The translations under genes were made by a program, and so were the position numbers. A stretch of DNA of 59,433 nt, from the NCBI GenBank assembly GCA_018267195.1, contig JAFDYY010000014.1, forward strand, positions 1 to 59,433, written 5' to 3'. The stretch is from Bacteroidota bacterium (GTDB taxonomy: Bacteria > Bacteroidota > Bacteroidia > Cytophagales > Cyclobacteriaceae). The notes below the pieces were generated by a model. That model was not told the DNA's origin, did not search any database, and saw only the letters and a program-made list of their open reading frames with translations. Position 1 is the first letter of the stretch. Each line of letters starts with the position of its first letter. Of this stretch, positions 7,146 through 15,900 are shown piece by piece.

Positions 7146-7928
7146 TTATTTTAACCCGCCTGCGTCAGTCCAGGTTTTGGGCTTCATAAAAGGAGTAATA
7201 AAAAATGAACCGACATAAAAAAAGTATTTGCTAAAGGGCAAAGCAAAGATAATCCGACCGAACAGAGAAAGTTGTTTCTTGGTAAGTAAATGGATGTTAT
7301 CGCTGTTATAATAATGCAGTTTGTATTCTTTAGCTAAAAAAGAAAAAGATTGTTTTGTGTAGAAAGCAATATGCTGGCCATGCTCGGGAGCATAGTACCA
7401 CCAATTGGGTACGGCAGGAATAGGTGCGGGAAGTAGTTCGGTTGAAACCAAAACGTTATCGCTGAGGAGTAAGATCTTTTTTAAATCTTCGTGGGGGTTT
7501 TCAAAATGCTCAAAACTTTCAAAACTGGTGGCCAACAAAAAACGCTCCCCTTCCGCGGCTTCAAATCCGCGCGCCAACAAATTAGGGGTAAACGGGTCGC
7601 TCCAATAAAAATCAAACCCGGCATCTCTCATTAATCGCGTATAAAGACCGAAGCCCCCAGCGTAGTCAATGTACCTTCCCTTTTTGCCAAAAAAGAAAAA
7701 TAAAATAGTGCTGCTGATTTGCGATAAGCGAAGGTTTCTCACCACAATTCCGGTATCGGTAAGATTCATCGAATTCTCGTAAGCTTCTTTCAGCCAGTAC
7801 ACGGGTTCGGTTTGCAAAAACCCACAGCCCTCACACTGATAATAGGCTACATCATATTTCTTTAGTACTTGTGTACTAAAGACGTGCCTTGTAGAGGCAT
7901 CACATATTTTACAACGAGGAATAATCAT
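7146..7928 (-). CDS. Class I SAM methyltransferase with N-terminal zinc ribbon
   Basis: A 260-residue protein with an N-terminal C6xxC9...C32xxC35 zinc-ribbon-like motif and then a Rossmann methyltransferase domain; the SAM-binding loop is YIDYAGGFG (about residues 87-94). Proteins of this layout are common in sugar and exopolysaccharide clusters, where they methylate sugars or take part in nucleotide-sugar modification. I chose ATG at 7928 over the in-frame start at 7940 because it begins directly before the first Cys pair and reduces the overlap with the upstream gene to 20 bases. It is the last gene of the minus-strand polysaccharide operon. Acceptor unknown. Confidence 0.8.
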   Translation of the reverse strand: MIIPRCKICDASTRHVFSTQVLKKYDVAYYQCEGCGFLQTEPVYWLKEAYENSMNLTDTGIVVRNLRLSQISSTILFFFFGKKGRYIDYAGGFGLYTRLMRDAGFDFYWSDPFTPNLLARGFEAAEGERFLLATSFESFEHFENPHEDLKKILLLSDNVLVSTELLPAPIPAVPNWWYYAPEHGQHIAFYTKQSFSFLAKEYKLHYYNSDNIHLLTKKQLSLFGRIIFALPFSKYFFYVGSFFITPFMKPKTWTDAGGLK

Positions 7929-9093
7929 GGTGTCTACCATTTATTGCTTTAGCCACGAACCCTAACGAAATCCAATACAATGATGCCAGGGTGGGCGAGT
8001 CGAGCAGCAGATTAAAGAGCCCTACCATTGTTAGCACCGCAAAACCCATAAACAGGCTGAAGTCGTTTCGGTGGTGCAGGTAATATTTTTTGAATAAAAA
8101 AAATTCCCGAAATACCCGGTGATAAATTAAGGCTATGATAATGATGAATAATATACCGAATCTATAAAAAAGCGTAATAAAGGTGTTGTGCAGCCCGCTT
8201 ACGTGTGCCCAGTATTCATCGGTAGTGCCGGTCGTTTGCGTAGTGGCTCCTTCGGTGTAAGGAAGCAGTGGGGTGCCAATGCCAATGCCGGCTAAATTTT
8301 TAGGAAAATTTTCTACCACCGCCCGGTACCAAAGAATAAACCGCCAACTGGTATTGGCATCCAACTCAAACAACGGGTGCTGGCTGTACACATACTCTAC
8401 ATTGCCAAAAAGTTTGGTGTCATCCGTATGGTAAAGTTTCAGGTAGGGAGTAGCTAACCAAAACAGAATGAGAAAAGAAATACCGGCCGATAAGGTTAGT
8501 AATTTAAAGTAGGCATAGCTTCTAATGACCACCAGGGCTCCGATGGCCGCCATAATCATAGGCACCGTGGCCGAAGTAAAGGCCGCAAAATATAATCCTA
8601 ATACCACCATGAGCGCACCCAACGAACGTAGCGCCCAGTTTTTTTGCACCATTGCCAGCAGGTAAGAATACGAGTTGCGGTCAATTAAAAACGGCCAGCG
8701 CCACGCAAAGGCCAGCAGCGCATAGCCATAGATTTTGTTTTTTATTTTTTGAAAGAAAAAGTATTGCGGGTCATACAAATGATACCCAATGAAAAAACCA
8801 AAGGCCGAGTAAATAATACTTGCATTTCTAAAGTAATAATACCAATTGGTTTTTAGCGGAATGCTGATGAGCGCATAGGCTACCCCCAAAACAATAAAAG
8901 CCAGCACACATTTGTAAATGGAACTAGGGGGCAGAATAAATTTGCCCGACTTAGTAAACGAGGACGAAACAAAATACCCCAACCCAATCAGGCTTAACAA
9001 TTCATTGAAAAGGAGAAGGCGCTCAAAAAGAAAATAATTGGCGCCATAGAGAGTAACCAAGAATAAAACAATATGGCTTTTTTTAATTTTCAA
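7909..9093 (-). CDS. Wzy/WaaL-like O-antigen polymerase or ligase
   Basis: A 394-residue polytopic membrane protein with about ten hydrophobic segments and one large external loop (about residues 225-300) that carries the family-typical pattern ending in HNTFITLFYRFG. This is the Wzy_C arrangement of O-antigen ligases and polymerases, which join glycan repeats or attach them to lipid A. The start is TTG at 9093: an in-frame stop lies just upstream and the next internal Met would remove several helices. Whether it is a polymerase or a ligase cannot be told from sequence. It overlaps the downstream methyltransferase. Confidence 0.75.
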   Translation of the reverse strand: MKIKKSHIVLFLVTLYGANYFLFERLLLFNELLSLIGLGYFVSSSFTKSGKFILPPSSIYKCVLAFIVLGVAYALISIPLKTNWYYYFRNASIIYSAFGFFIGYHLYDPQYFFFQKIKNKIYGYALLAFAWRWPFLIDRNSYSYLLAMVQKNWALRSLGALMVVLGLYFAAFTSATVPMIMAAIGALVVIRSYAYFKLLTLSAGISFLILFWLATPYLKLYHTDDTKLFGNVEYVYSQHPLFELDANTSWRFILWYRAVVENFPKNLAGIGIGTPLLPYTEGATTQTTGTTDEYWAHVSGLHNTFITLFYRFGILFIIIIALIYHRVFREFFLFKKYYLHHRNDFSLFMGFAVLTMVGLFNLLLDSPTLASLYWISLGFVAKAINGRHHDYSSL

Positions 9094-9188
9094 TATTTAT
9101 TAATGTATTGCTCGCTGCAAAGATATTCAAATACTACTGCCGTGCTTGTTTGGGTTGCCCTTCGATCAGGAAAAATAACGAGCGAAAG

Positions 9189-10583
9189 CTATTGGGTTTG
9201 CAAGTATTGAAAAACGAGGTTGAAACTATTGTGTGGAGAAATATTGATCGGCACTACTACCGGAGTGGTTTTTTCAGGAAAATAAAATGCACTTAACACT
9301 CCGGACGATTCCTCCCACGGCTGGCCGGGCAAATACCGGAAGCCGTGGTCGCCCTGGATAACAATAACCGACTCACGCCCTTTTTTGCTCAACAGAAAAT
9401 TTGTAAGCCACTGTATCACCCATCGGTTGAGGCCTTTAAGTTGTGCCAGATAGGCTTGCGCATCGTTCGATTGAGTATTGGCACGAGTAATTGTCCCGGT
9501 TGAATCCATGACATACGGCACGTGCGGAGAAACGATATGCGCGTAAGTAAACTGCGGCCTTTGCGTTTGCACGGTGTCGGCCAGGTCAGCCAGGATGGCG
9601 CGGTTTTTTTCAAAAAAATTCATACGGTTACTCCCTTCGAGCAGGCTTAAAATGGCTAATTGCGAAAAAAGATTTTGGATGAGGCCGGGCGCGTACCCGG
9701 CATACCCAAAGGGCGAATTGGGATAAACGGTATTTTGTATTTCGAAGATGGAAAAATTTTGAATCTGATACCCGGCCTGCGCAAAAGTTTGGCAAACCAG
9801 ATTGTGGTTCATCCAGTAGCCGGTTTCCATATCCGACAAAGAAGCTATCAGGGCCGAGTCGGCACACAGGTTCATAATGGATGTCATACAAAACTGGGTA
9901 CGGTCGAATGAGGTATGGCTGCCGGGCGCTATCTGAAAACCCAAGTCGGTTAATTTTTTTTCGAAAGGAGAATTATCATAGTTCCAATATTTTTTTAGGT
10001 TTCGGCTGCTGGTGTAGGAATCCAGCAGCACATAGACTACATCGGGCAAGCGGTTATTTTTAGGTTCCATAGACACAGCAGGCAAACAGGCCGCAAAATT
10101 TTTGGAGGCAAAACGCGCCCGGTTTTGGAAAACTGCATACACCTGATAGGCAATGAGGCTGAGAATAACCCAACTGAAAAGCCCGGCTAAAGCCGCGGCC
10201 TTTTTTTTACGGATGGCCACCCAACCGGTTGTGGCCAATAGTAAAAGGAAAAGCGGTTCGATATACCGTTTTCGCAACCAGGGGCTGTCGCTCAAGTGGG
10301 TAATTAATTCAATCTGCCGCTCGAAAAAAAAGAACACAAAAAAGAACAGGCAAAGGAGCGAAGCCTCGGCCCAACTTAAGCGAAAGAGTTTAATTTTGAG
10401 CAGCAGCAAAACGGCTACCACCATCAGTTCGCACAGCAGCAAACAAATAAAAAAATGGCCGGCCCAAGCCGAAAACAAATTCATTTTAGCCGGAGTGAGC
10501 GGCCGGCACACCGTAAAAATCTGCGTGAGCAGGAAATAGACCGGGAGGATTAAAACGGGCAGCAGAACTTGTTTTTTTTTCAT
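9189..10583 (-). CDS. Membrane-bound alkaline-phosphatase-superfamily enzyme (sulfatase/LtaS-like)
   Basis: A 464-residue protein with five N-terminal membrane helices (residues 1-152) and an extracytoplasmic catalytic domain. The metal-site and nucleophile pattern is visible: D188 in YVLLDSY, T229 in SFDRTQF as likely nucleophile, a HIVSPHVPY segment and D412/H413 in QGDHGF. This is the layout of LtaS/OpgB/EptA-type enzymes that transfer phosphoglycerol or phosphoethanolamine, rather than of soluble sulfatases. It overlaps the methyltransferase fusion gene upstream by four bases (ATGA). It may add a phospho-substituent to the glycan made by this locus; the donor is unknown. Confidence 0.8.
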   Translation of the reverse strand: MKKKQVLLPVLILPVYFLLTQIFTVCRPLTPAKMNLFSAWAGHFFICLLLCELMVVAVLLLLKIKLFRLSWAEASLLCLFFFVFFFFERQIELITHLSDSPWLRKRYIEPLFLLLLATTGWVAIRKKKAAALAGLFSWVILSLIAYQVYAVFQNRARFASKNFAACLPAVSMEPKNNRLPDVVYVLLDSYTSSRNLKKYWNYDNSPFEKKLTDLGFQIAPGSHTSFDRTQFCMTSIMNLCADSALIASLSDMETGYWMNHNLVCQTFAQAGYQIQNFSIFEIQNTVYPNSPFGYAGYAPGLIQNLFSQLAILSLLEGSNRMNFFEKNRAILADLADTVQTQRPQFTYAHIVSPHVPYVMDSTGTITRANTQSNDAQAYLAQLKGLNRWVIQWLTNFLLSKKGRESVIVIQGDHGFRYLPGQPWEESSGVLSAFYFPEKTTPVVVPINISPHNSFNLVFQYLQTQ

Positions 10584-11944
10584 GACTTTCGTTGAAACAG
10601 ATATAAAACCCGGCCCGAGTGGTTGATTTTTATTTTTTGCAACGGAGAATAATAGTTACCAAATTCTTTTTCGAAACAAGCTTCGCTGTACAGCTCCTGT
10701 TTAGCAGACGGTAAAGGCGGTAGTTTTTTTATTTGCGAATCATCGGGCGGCACAAATTCAATGATTAGATAAGGCGCCAAGGAAGCGGCCAGTTGTGCCA
10801 GCATGCCAAAATGGAGATGATGGGTATGCACCAGATGATGAACCACGGCCAGCATGACGATGAGATCGGGTTTAACCCGCTGAAGAAAAGCAGGACGTTC
10901 CAAATTTTTCCAGCCAATGCCCGGGCTGGGGTTGGCAATATCCAACACCAACGGAAGCAGGTGCTCATCATTTTCTTTTTTTGCCTGGATATAATTTTGT
11001 TCTACAGCCAGAAAATCTACATCGGTAGAGAGAACATACGCTTTCGGTGAAAAAATACGGCTATACCGCCCGTTGTTGGCGCCTATACCTAATACCAATT
11101 TTGGGTTTACCCGACAACAAAATTGTTTTAGTATCTCTGTTTTGTGTTCTTCAGCGGAAGAAGAGTAGTTGGTATTTTGGTAGTAGTTGCTCCACACCGT
11201 TTGGCTGAATTTCAAATGGCAACCGGCCACGGTAGAGAGCAGAGAATCAGTAAGGGCCAGCAATTGCCTTTTATTTATTTTTTGTATTGCCGTATCCGGT
11301 CGGTCTTCGGCAAATCGGCCGATCATTTTACCATGCAGAACCAAGTGGGTAAATAGACCTAAGCGGAATTTGCTTTTTAGGGGCAAGAGGGCCGAGGCAA
11401 TATTGAGCGGGATTCCGTCCAGGTTTGATTTGAGAAGGCTTTCGCCTAATAAAAAATGTTGAGACATCAGGCACAGAGGAGCCAGGAAATGTTGGCAAAA
11501 CTGGCGATAGGCCATCCAGGGCATACCTTCCCGATATTGCTCAAAAGAAAGCGTATCAATAAAAACCGGCCGGCTGCCGATAAACTGAACGTTGTAAGCG
11601 CTGGCATCTTTTAAGATCATTCCTTTTTCGAGCGACCGTTTTTGTATCTCCAGCGTAAGCAAGGCGGCATCTTTCAGTTGGCCAAAACTCCATTCATACG
11701 GATAGGTGATAACGGGAATTTGATAGGGGCGTAAAACAAAAGCGATGGATTCTTCCGAAGGCGTGTGCTGCCACACGATCTCGTGCGAAACCACTTTGTT
11801 TTCATTGGCCAGCTCGGCATACAAACCGCTTTGTGTGAAAAAATCAAAATCGGGCTGATACACTTTGTTCACCGCCCTCAAAACCTCCCCCCGATCGTGG
11901 AAAACAAACCCGCTGGCATCCCGAAATGAACTTTCTTCCTTCAA
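10580..11944 (-). CDS. Kinase-like/SAM methyltransferase fusion (NoeA-related)
   Basis: A 454-residue protein of the NoeA-related methyltransferase group. The C-terminal half is a class I methyltransferase with SAM loop GIGANNG (286-292) and a DLIVMLAVVHHL segment. The N-terminal half carries a pattern like the catalytic loop of small-molecule kinases: D113...N118 in LKDASAYNVQF, followed by D130 in PVFIDTLSF, equivalent to the loop Asp/Asn and the metal Asp. The kinase reading is mine from motif spacing, not from a search. It starts with TTG at 11944, overlapping the small upstream gene (TTGA), so translation is coupled. A kinase plus methyltransferase in one chain recalls WbdD, which caps O-antigen. 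Confidence 0.72.
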   Translation of the reverse strand: MKEESSFRDASGFVFHDRGEVLRAVNKVYQPDFDFFTQSGLYAELANENKVVSHEIVWQHTPSEESIAFVLRPYQIPVITYPYEWSFGQLKDAALLTLEIQKRSLEKGMILKDASAYNVQFIGSRPVFIDTLSFEQYREGMPWMAYRQFCQHFLAPLCLMSQHFLLGESLLKSNLDGIPLNIASALLPLKSKFRLGLFTHLVLHGKMIGRFAEDRPDTAIQKINKRQLLALTDSLLSTVAGCHLKFSQTVWSNYYQNTNYSSSAEEHKTEILKQFCCRVNPKLVLGIGANNGRYSRIFSPKAYVLSTDVDFLAVEQNYIQAKKENDEHLLPLVLDIANPSPGIGWKNLERPAFLQRVKPDLIVMLAVVHHLVHTHHLHFGMLAQLAASLAPYLIIEFVPPDDSQIKKLPPLPSAKQELYSEACFEKEFGNYYSPLQKIKINHSGRVLYLFQRKS

Positions 11945-12120
11945 GGGGTAGTATGGTCTTGCTTCTTGGTTTTAAAAAAATCTGAAAAAAAAGATTTTAT
12001 TTTCTGACCATACAGTTTTAGTGTATAGACTACGCTTACAATACCGGCAATCATTGCTTGGGCAATGATACTGCCCACACCGGGATCCACATAACAAAAT
12101 AGACTCTGAAGTAAACTCAT
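11941..12120 (-). CDS. Small DPGxGS membrane protein
   Basis: A 59-residue protein beginning at ATG 12120; a TTG eight codons upstream is possible but less likely. It has the motif YVDPGVGSIIAQ, one membrane helix (about residues 16-36), and a basic tail (KLYGQKIKSFF...KTKKQ). From memory, small proteins with a (Y/D)DPG(T/V)GS motif plus helix and IKLYWxxIKxFF-like end recur directly before NoeA-type methyltransferase and sulfatase-like genes in other bacteria. It opens the minus-strand operon and overlaps the next gene by four bases. It may be a membrane tether or scaffold for the downstream enzymes. Confidence 0.75.
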   Translation of the reverse strand: MSLLQSLFCYVDPGVGSIIAQAMIAGIVSVVYTLKLYGQKIKSFFSDFFKTKKQDHTTP

Positions 12121-12201
12121 GAGGCTAAGACCAACCGGAAACAAGAAGGTTTAAAGCGGGATAGAAAAAACCAAGAAAATGGATTTCAATTTAGCAGTGC
12201 T

Positions 12202-12209
12202 TACTTTTG
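12202..12209 (+). promoter_or_regulatory. -7 element TACTTTTG
   Basis: This matches the Bacteroidota -7 consensus TAnnTTTG and lies 22 bases before the ATG of the glycosylphosphotransferase. A clear -33 TTTG is not visible at the expected distance. It sits in the 111-base divergent gap that must also hold the promoter of the minus-strand operon. Confidence 0.5.
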
Positions 12210-12231
12210 ATGTTTAAAGAATGCGCCATCT

Positions 12232-13611
12232 ATGAATGAGTCTGCTTTTTTTAGAGTATTAAAACTCCTGATCTTCATTGGCGATGTTCTTTTTTTTAAT
12301 GCACTTTTCCTGGCGCTGTATTCTACCGGCCACTTTATCATCCATCCGCTCGACCGCTCCTGGTTATTGTTTTTGGTGCTCACCAATGCTTCGTGGGTGT
12401 TGGTATTATTTTATACCAATCCGTATAAAATTATTCGCATGGCCAAAACCGGAACGGTGATTCAACACATTTCTTTCGCGGTGTTCCAACATTTTTTAAT
12501 TACCTCTACGCTTTTATATCTATTTCAATTTCCGCAAGTACACTTTTGGAGCTTGGCCTCGGTTTACTCCGTCTTTTTAGGAATAGCGCTGGGCTGGCGT
12601 TTTCTATTTATCTTTTTTTTACGGATACAGTTTAAGAGAAATAAATTCATTCAGCCGGTGGCCGTGTTGGGGTATGGGTATTTGGCGCTCCAACTTCAAC
12701 GGTTTTTTCACCGCCACCCTGAGTACGGATACCGGATTACCGGCTTCTTCGACCCGCAAAATAAATCTGGCCGCAGTGTGGGCGACTTGCCCGCATTTTA
12801 CCAGCACGTAGCCGAAAATAAAATTGACGAAGTGTATTGTTGCGTTCCGGATGTGTCGTACGTGCAGGTAAAAGAAGTGATCAATTGGTGTGAAGACAAA
12901 TTTATTAAGGTGAAAGTGCTGAACGAATTTCGGGCGTTTACGCTGAAAGGAATTGAATTGGAACGCTACGACAATATTCCGGTATTGCGCGTTACGGCCC
13001 TCCCCTTAGACGATAAACGAAACCAACTGACGAAAAGATTATTCGATATTGTATTCTCCGGCTTGTTTTTACTAACCATAGGCTGGTGGCTTTTCGCGCT
13101 TGTGGCGTTGTGGATCAAACTCGATTCAAAAGGCCCTGTTTTTTTTAGACAACTCCGCGAAGGCATTAACAACTCTCGGTTTGGATGTTTTAAATTCAGA
13201 ACCATGCAGGTTAATAAAGTGGCTGATAGCGTGCAGGCCACTAAGAACGACCCGAGAATAACACGGGCGGGCGCTTTTTTGCGGAAGACCAGCCTGGATG
13301 AGTTGCCACAGTTTATAAATGTACTGATGGGCGATATGTCGATTGTAGGGCCGCGGCCACATCCATTATTTTTAAATGAAAAATTTGCGCGCATGATCAG
13401 TAAATTCATGTCGCGTCATTCCGTAAAACCCGGGATTACCGGATTAGCCCAGATAAAAGGTTACCGTGGCGAAACCCAACAACTGCACGATATGAAAGGC
13501 CGGTTTCGTTTAGATGTGTTTTACATAGAAAACTGGTCTCTGATTTTCGATCTGAAAATTATTTTTTCTACGGTAGCCAACCTGTTGGCCGGGAGCGATA
13601 AAGCCTATTAA
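12232..13611 (+). CDS. Polyprenyl-phosphate sugar phosphotransferase (WcaJ-type)
   Basis: A 459-residue initiating glycosylphosphotransferase that loads the first sugar-1-phosphate onto undecaprenyl phosphate. It has four N-terminal helices, a Rossmann-like CoA-binding-3 domain (about 135-250, starting VAVLGYGYLA), a fifth re-entrant hydrophobic segment (about 280-305) and the catalytic domain with the signatures GPVFFRQLREG, FKFRTM and MSIVGPRPHP. Length and order match TIGR03023/03025-type proteins. It starts glycan assembly for the neighbouring genes and is transcribed divergently from the minus-strand modification operon. Confidence 0.93.
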   Translation: MNESAFFRVLKLLIFIGDVLFFNALFLALYSTGHFIIHPLDRSWLLFLVLTNASWVLVLFYTNPYKIIRMAKTGTVIQHISFAVFQHFLITSTLLYLFQFPQVHFWSLASVYSVFLGIALGWRFLFIFFLRIQFKRNKFIQPVAVLGYGYLALQLQRFFHRHPEYGYRITGFFDPQNKSGRSVGDLPAFYQHVAENKIDEVYCCVPDVSYVQVKEVINWCEDKFIKVKVLNEFRAFTLKGIELERYDNIPVLRVTALPLDDKRNQLTKRLFDIVFSGLFLLTIGWWLFALVALWIKLDSKGPVFFRQLREGINNSRFGCFKFRTMQVNKVADSVQATKNDPRITRAGAFLRKTSLDELPQFINVLMGDMSIVGPRPHPLFLNEKFARMISKFMSRHSVKPGITGLAQIKGYRGETQQLHDMKGRFRLDVFYIENWSLIFDLKIIFSTVANLLAGSDKAY

Positions 13612-13995
13612 CAAAAAACTAACAAACCGATGATGTCTGCCTATTTTGCTATGTGCCTGATTTTATTCAATTTTGATACTTATTGTCTGCTTGGTTTTTC
13701 TAAAATCGATTGGCGTGGCCCAAAAGCACAAATTTTCTGAAGTTCTTTTCGGCTGAAGCCAAAAAAGGCCGAAGGGCTTAACTAATTCTATCGTAATGGC
13801 AGAAATCAAAAAATTAAGAAAGTAGCTAAAATAGATTACTTAATTGTCTGCGGTACTGAAAAGAGGAAGAGCAGCAAGTTTATAAATTTTTTTAAGAAAA
13901 AAATTAAACGACAGGAAAAATTAAACGTCAAAAACGGATGGGGAGCAGCAATGTCATATTGAATGGGTTCGTTATACATAAAACGGTCAGTCCTT
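13612..13995. other. 384-base gap without a convincing gene
   Basis: Frames here are at most 36 codons and look random. A 12-base direct repeat AAAAATTAAACG occurs at 13899-13910 and 13916-13927 (period 17). A weak stem TTCGGC...GCCGAA lies near 13750. No terminator, tRNA or hairpin-repeat copy is visible. Promoter elements for the following glycosyltransferase may be in the A/T-rich final third. Confidence 0.6.
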
Positions 13996-14847
13996 ATGCC
14001 TAATAAAATTAGCGCTGTTATTATTACTTATAATGAAGAAAAGCGTATAGAGCGTTGTATTCAATCATTGAGAGCCGTAGCCGATGAAATTGTGGTAGTT
14101 GATTCGCACTCCCGAGATGCCACCAAAGAAATATGCCTGAAGCAAGATGTGCGGTTTATTGAACATCCCTTTGAAGGCCACATCGAACAAAAAAACTTTG
14201 CCCTCTCGCAGGCCACGCACGAACACGTTCTCTCGCTCGATGCCGATGAATACCTCTCAACCGAATTGGCCGACTCAATTCTCTCCATCAAGGAAACTTG
14301 GCCGAGCGAAGCCTATAAAATGAACCGGCTTTCAACGTATGGAGGCAAGTGGATTAGACGGGGAAATTGGTATCCCGATAAAAAGATCAGGCTTTGGAAC
14401 CGAAACAGGGGGATATGGGGCGGAGAAAACCCACACGATAAAGTGGTGCTTTTCAATGGCACTAAACCACTACAGCTGAAAGGCGATATTTTACATGAAG
14501 CGTACCACAATTCATCGGATACCATAAAAAAAATTCAGGCCTACTCCGATATTTTTGCCAAAGAAAACGCGGGTGTGAAGAAAAGCTCTACCGCTAAAAT
14601 TATTTTCAGGGCTAGTTTTACTTTCTTTCGGAGCTATATTCTAAAACGCGGTATTTTCGATGGCTTTGAAGGCCTCATGGTTGCCATGGCCGAATCGAAC
14701 CATACCTTTTACAAATATGCCAAGCTATACGAAGCTAACCGCAGACTGAAAGAATCATCTCCCTCCTATGAAACCAATATACATAACCTGCCTCAAGAAA
14801 TATCGAATGCCGGAGATGCGATCGGCTTGGTTGAAATAAAAAAATAG
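13996..14847 (+). CDS. Family 2 glycosyltransferase (WaaE/KdtX-like)
   Basis: A 283-residue GT-A fold glycosyltransferase resembling LPS core enzymes of the WaaE group. Near the N-terminus is AVIITYNEEKRIERCI; the nucleotide-sugar site follows as VVDSHSRDATKEIC, and the metal motif region is LSLDADEYLS. The C-terminal helical region has FFRSYILKRGIFDGFEG, typical of this group. I chose ATG at 13996, which sits seven residues before the conserved strand; an earlier in-frame ATG at 13963 adds 11 unconserved residues. It is the last polysaccharide gene before ccmC and is co-directional with it, 76 bases upstream. Confidence 0.88.
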   Translation: MPNKISAVIITYNEEKRIERCIQSLRAVADEIVVVDSHSRDATKEICLKQDVRFIEHPFEGHIEQKNFALSQATHEHVLSLDADEYLSTELADSILSIKETWPSEAYKMNRLSTYGGKWIRRGNWYPDKKIRLWNRNRGIWGGENPHDKVVLFNGTKPLQLKGDILHEAYHNSSDTIKKIQAYSDIFAKENAGVKKSSTAKIIFRASFTFFRSYILKRGIFDGFEGLMVAMAESNHTFYKYAKLYEANRRLKESSPSYETNIHNLPQEISNAGDAIGLVEIKK

Positions 14848-14923
14848 CGGAGAAAAACTTTGCTAAACCGGCTATAAAGTGCCCGATGGAGATCATACGA
14901 ATCCTCCTTATCTTCGCCCCGAA

Positions 14924-15604
14924 ATGAAAAAGACTTGGTGGAAAATAGCGTGCGTGGCTTTATTGATCTACACGGCCGTGGGCGGGCTGTTGTTAGAAGT
15001 ACCCCGGTTGAATATTGTAAACGAAACCATCCGTGCTTTATATTTTCATGTACCGATGTGGTTTGGCATGGTATTCTTATTTCTCATGTCAACTATTTAT
15101 GCCATCCGGTACTTGCGCCAGCCCAGTATTGAAGCGGATATTTATTCAACGGCCTATGCGCATGTAGGACTGGTGTTTGGTGTGCTGGGAATTATTACCG
15201 GCATGATCTGGGCCAACTACACGTGGGGCTCGCCCTGGCATGGCGACCCCAAACAAAATGCTGCCGCTATAGCTTTGCTTATTTATTTTGCTTACTTCAT
15301 TTTGCGTGGTTCTGTTTCTAATGATGAGCAGCGTGCTAAACTTAGTGCGGTGTATAACATTTTCGCCTTTGTGGCCATGATACCACTGCTCTTTATTATT
15401 CCCCGGATGACCAGCAGCATGCACCCGGGCAACGGTGGAAACCCGGGATTTAATACTTATGATCTGGACAGCCGCATGCGGTTGGTTTTTTACCCGGCCG
15501 TAACCGGTTGGGTGCTACTGGGATGGTGGATAGCCACCTTACGGATTCGACTGCAATTAATAGAAGAAAAAATTTACGATCTGGAAGATGAAAAAAATAA
15601 GTAG
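14924..15604 (+). CDS. ccmC: CcmC, haem-handling protein
   Basis: A 226-residue membrane protein of the CcmC/CcsA superfamily with six helices. It carries the two periplasmic haem-ligand regions (H42 in YFHVPMWFG and the second His in SSMHPG) flanking the Trp-rich loop TWGSPWHGDP, which loads haem onto CcmE. ATG at 14924 begins at a normal MKKTWWK N-terminus; a GTG at 14879 would add 15 non-conserved residues. The ccmD-like gene begins inside its last codons (17-base overlap), so the two are coupled. CcmB, its complex partner, is 8 kb upstream. Confidence 0.93.
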   Translation: MKKTWWKIACVALLIYTAVGGLLLEVPRLNIVNETIRALYFHVPMWFGMVFLFLMSTIYAIRYLRQPSIEADIYSTAYAHVGLVFGVLGIITGMIWANYTWGSPWHGDPKQNAAAIALLIYFAYFILRGSVSNDEQRAKLSAVYNIFAFVAMIPLLFIIPRMTSSMHPGNGGNPGFNTYDLDSRMRLVFYPAVTGWVLLGWWIATLRIRLQLIEEKIYDLEDEKNK

Positions 15605-15797
15605 CATTCTGTTTTGTTTTTTGATAGGAGCCAGCCCTTTGTGGGCACAAGATGTTCAAATGGCCGACACCATGCGCCAGGAAGGAAAAATATATGTAGT
15701 GGTAGCCATTGTGTTGGTTATTTTGTTGGGGCTGATTGCCTTTTTGCTTTTTACCGACCGGAAAATTTCCCGCCTGGAAAAAAAATTGAATAAATAA
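15588..15797 (+). CDS. CcmD-family small membrane protein
   Basis: A 69-residue protein with a cleavable-looking signal sequence (residues 1-20, ending PLWAQ), a short polar stretch and one membrane helix (about 36-56), then a basic end (TDRKISRLEKKLNK). Position between ccmC and ccmE, overlap with ccmC and this layout match the CcmD-family proteins of Bacteroidota. In other bacteria CcmD bridges CcmC and CcmE in the haem-loading complex. Unlike proteobacterial CcmD it has an extra N-terminal signal. Confidence 0.85.
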   Translation: MKKISSILFCFLIGASPLWAQDVQMADTMRQEGKIYVVVAIVLVILLGLIAFLLFTDRKISRLEKKLNK

Positions 15798-15824
15798 ATT
15801 TGATCAGCCGGATCTCCCGCCAAC

Positions 15825-15855
15825 TTGTAGCCGGCAGCAAATACGGTTATCTTTG
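15825..15855 (+). promoter_or_regulatory. Bacteroidota-type promoter before ccmE
   Basis: A -33 TTG (15825-15827) and a -7 element TATCTTTG (15848-15855) are separated by 20 bases, within the consensus range. It lies 45 bases before the ccmE ATG, so ccmE-ccmF can be transcribed apart from ccmC. Confidence 0.65.
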
Positions 15856-15900
15856 CAGTTTAGGTTGTACGAGAAGAGACATTCGCAAAATTGTAATTTC

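Noticed and set aside
13621..13740. 36-codon frame starting ATGATG after the glycosylphosphotransferase
   Set aside because: Too short, no hydrophobic or motif pattern and no ribosome-binding site.
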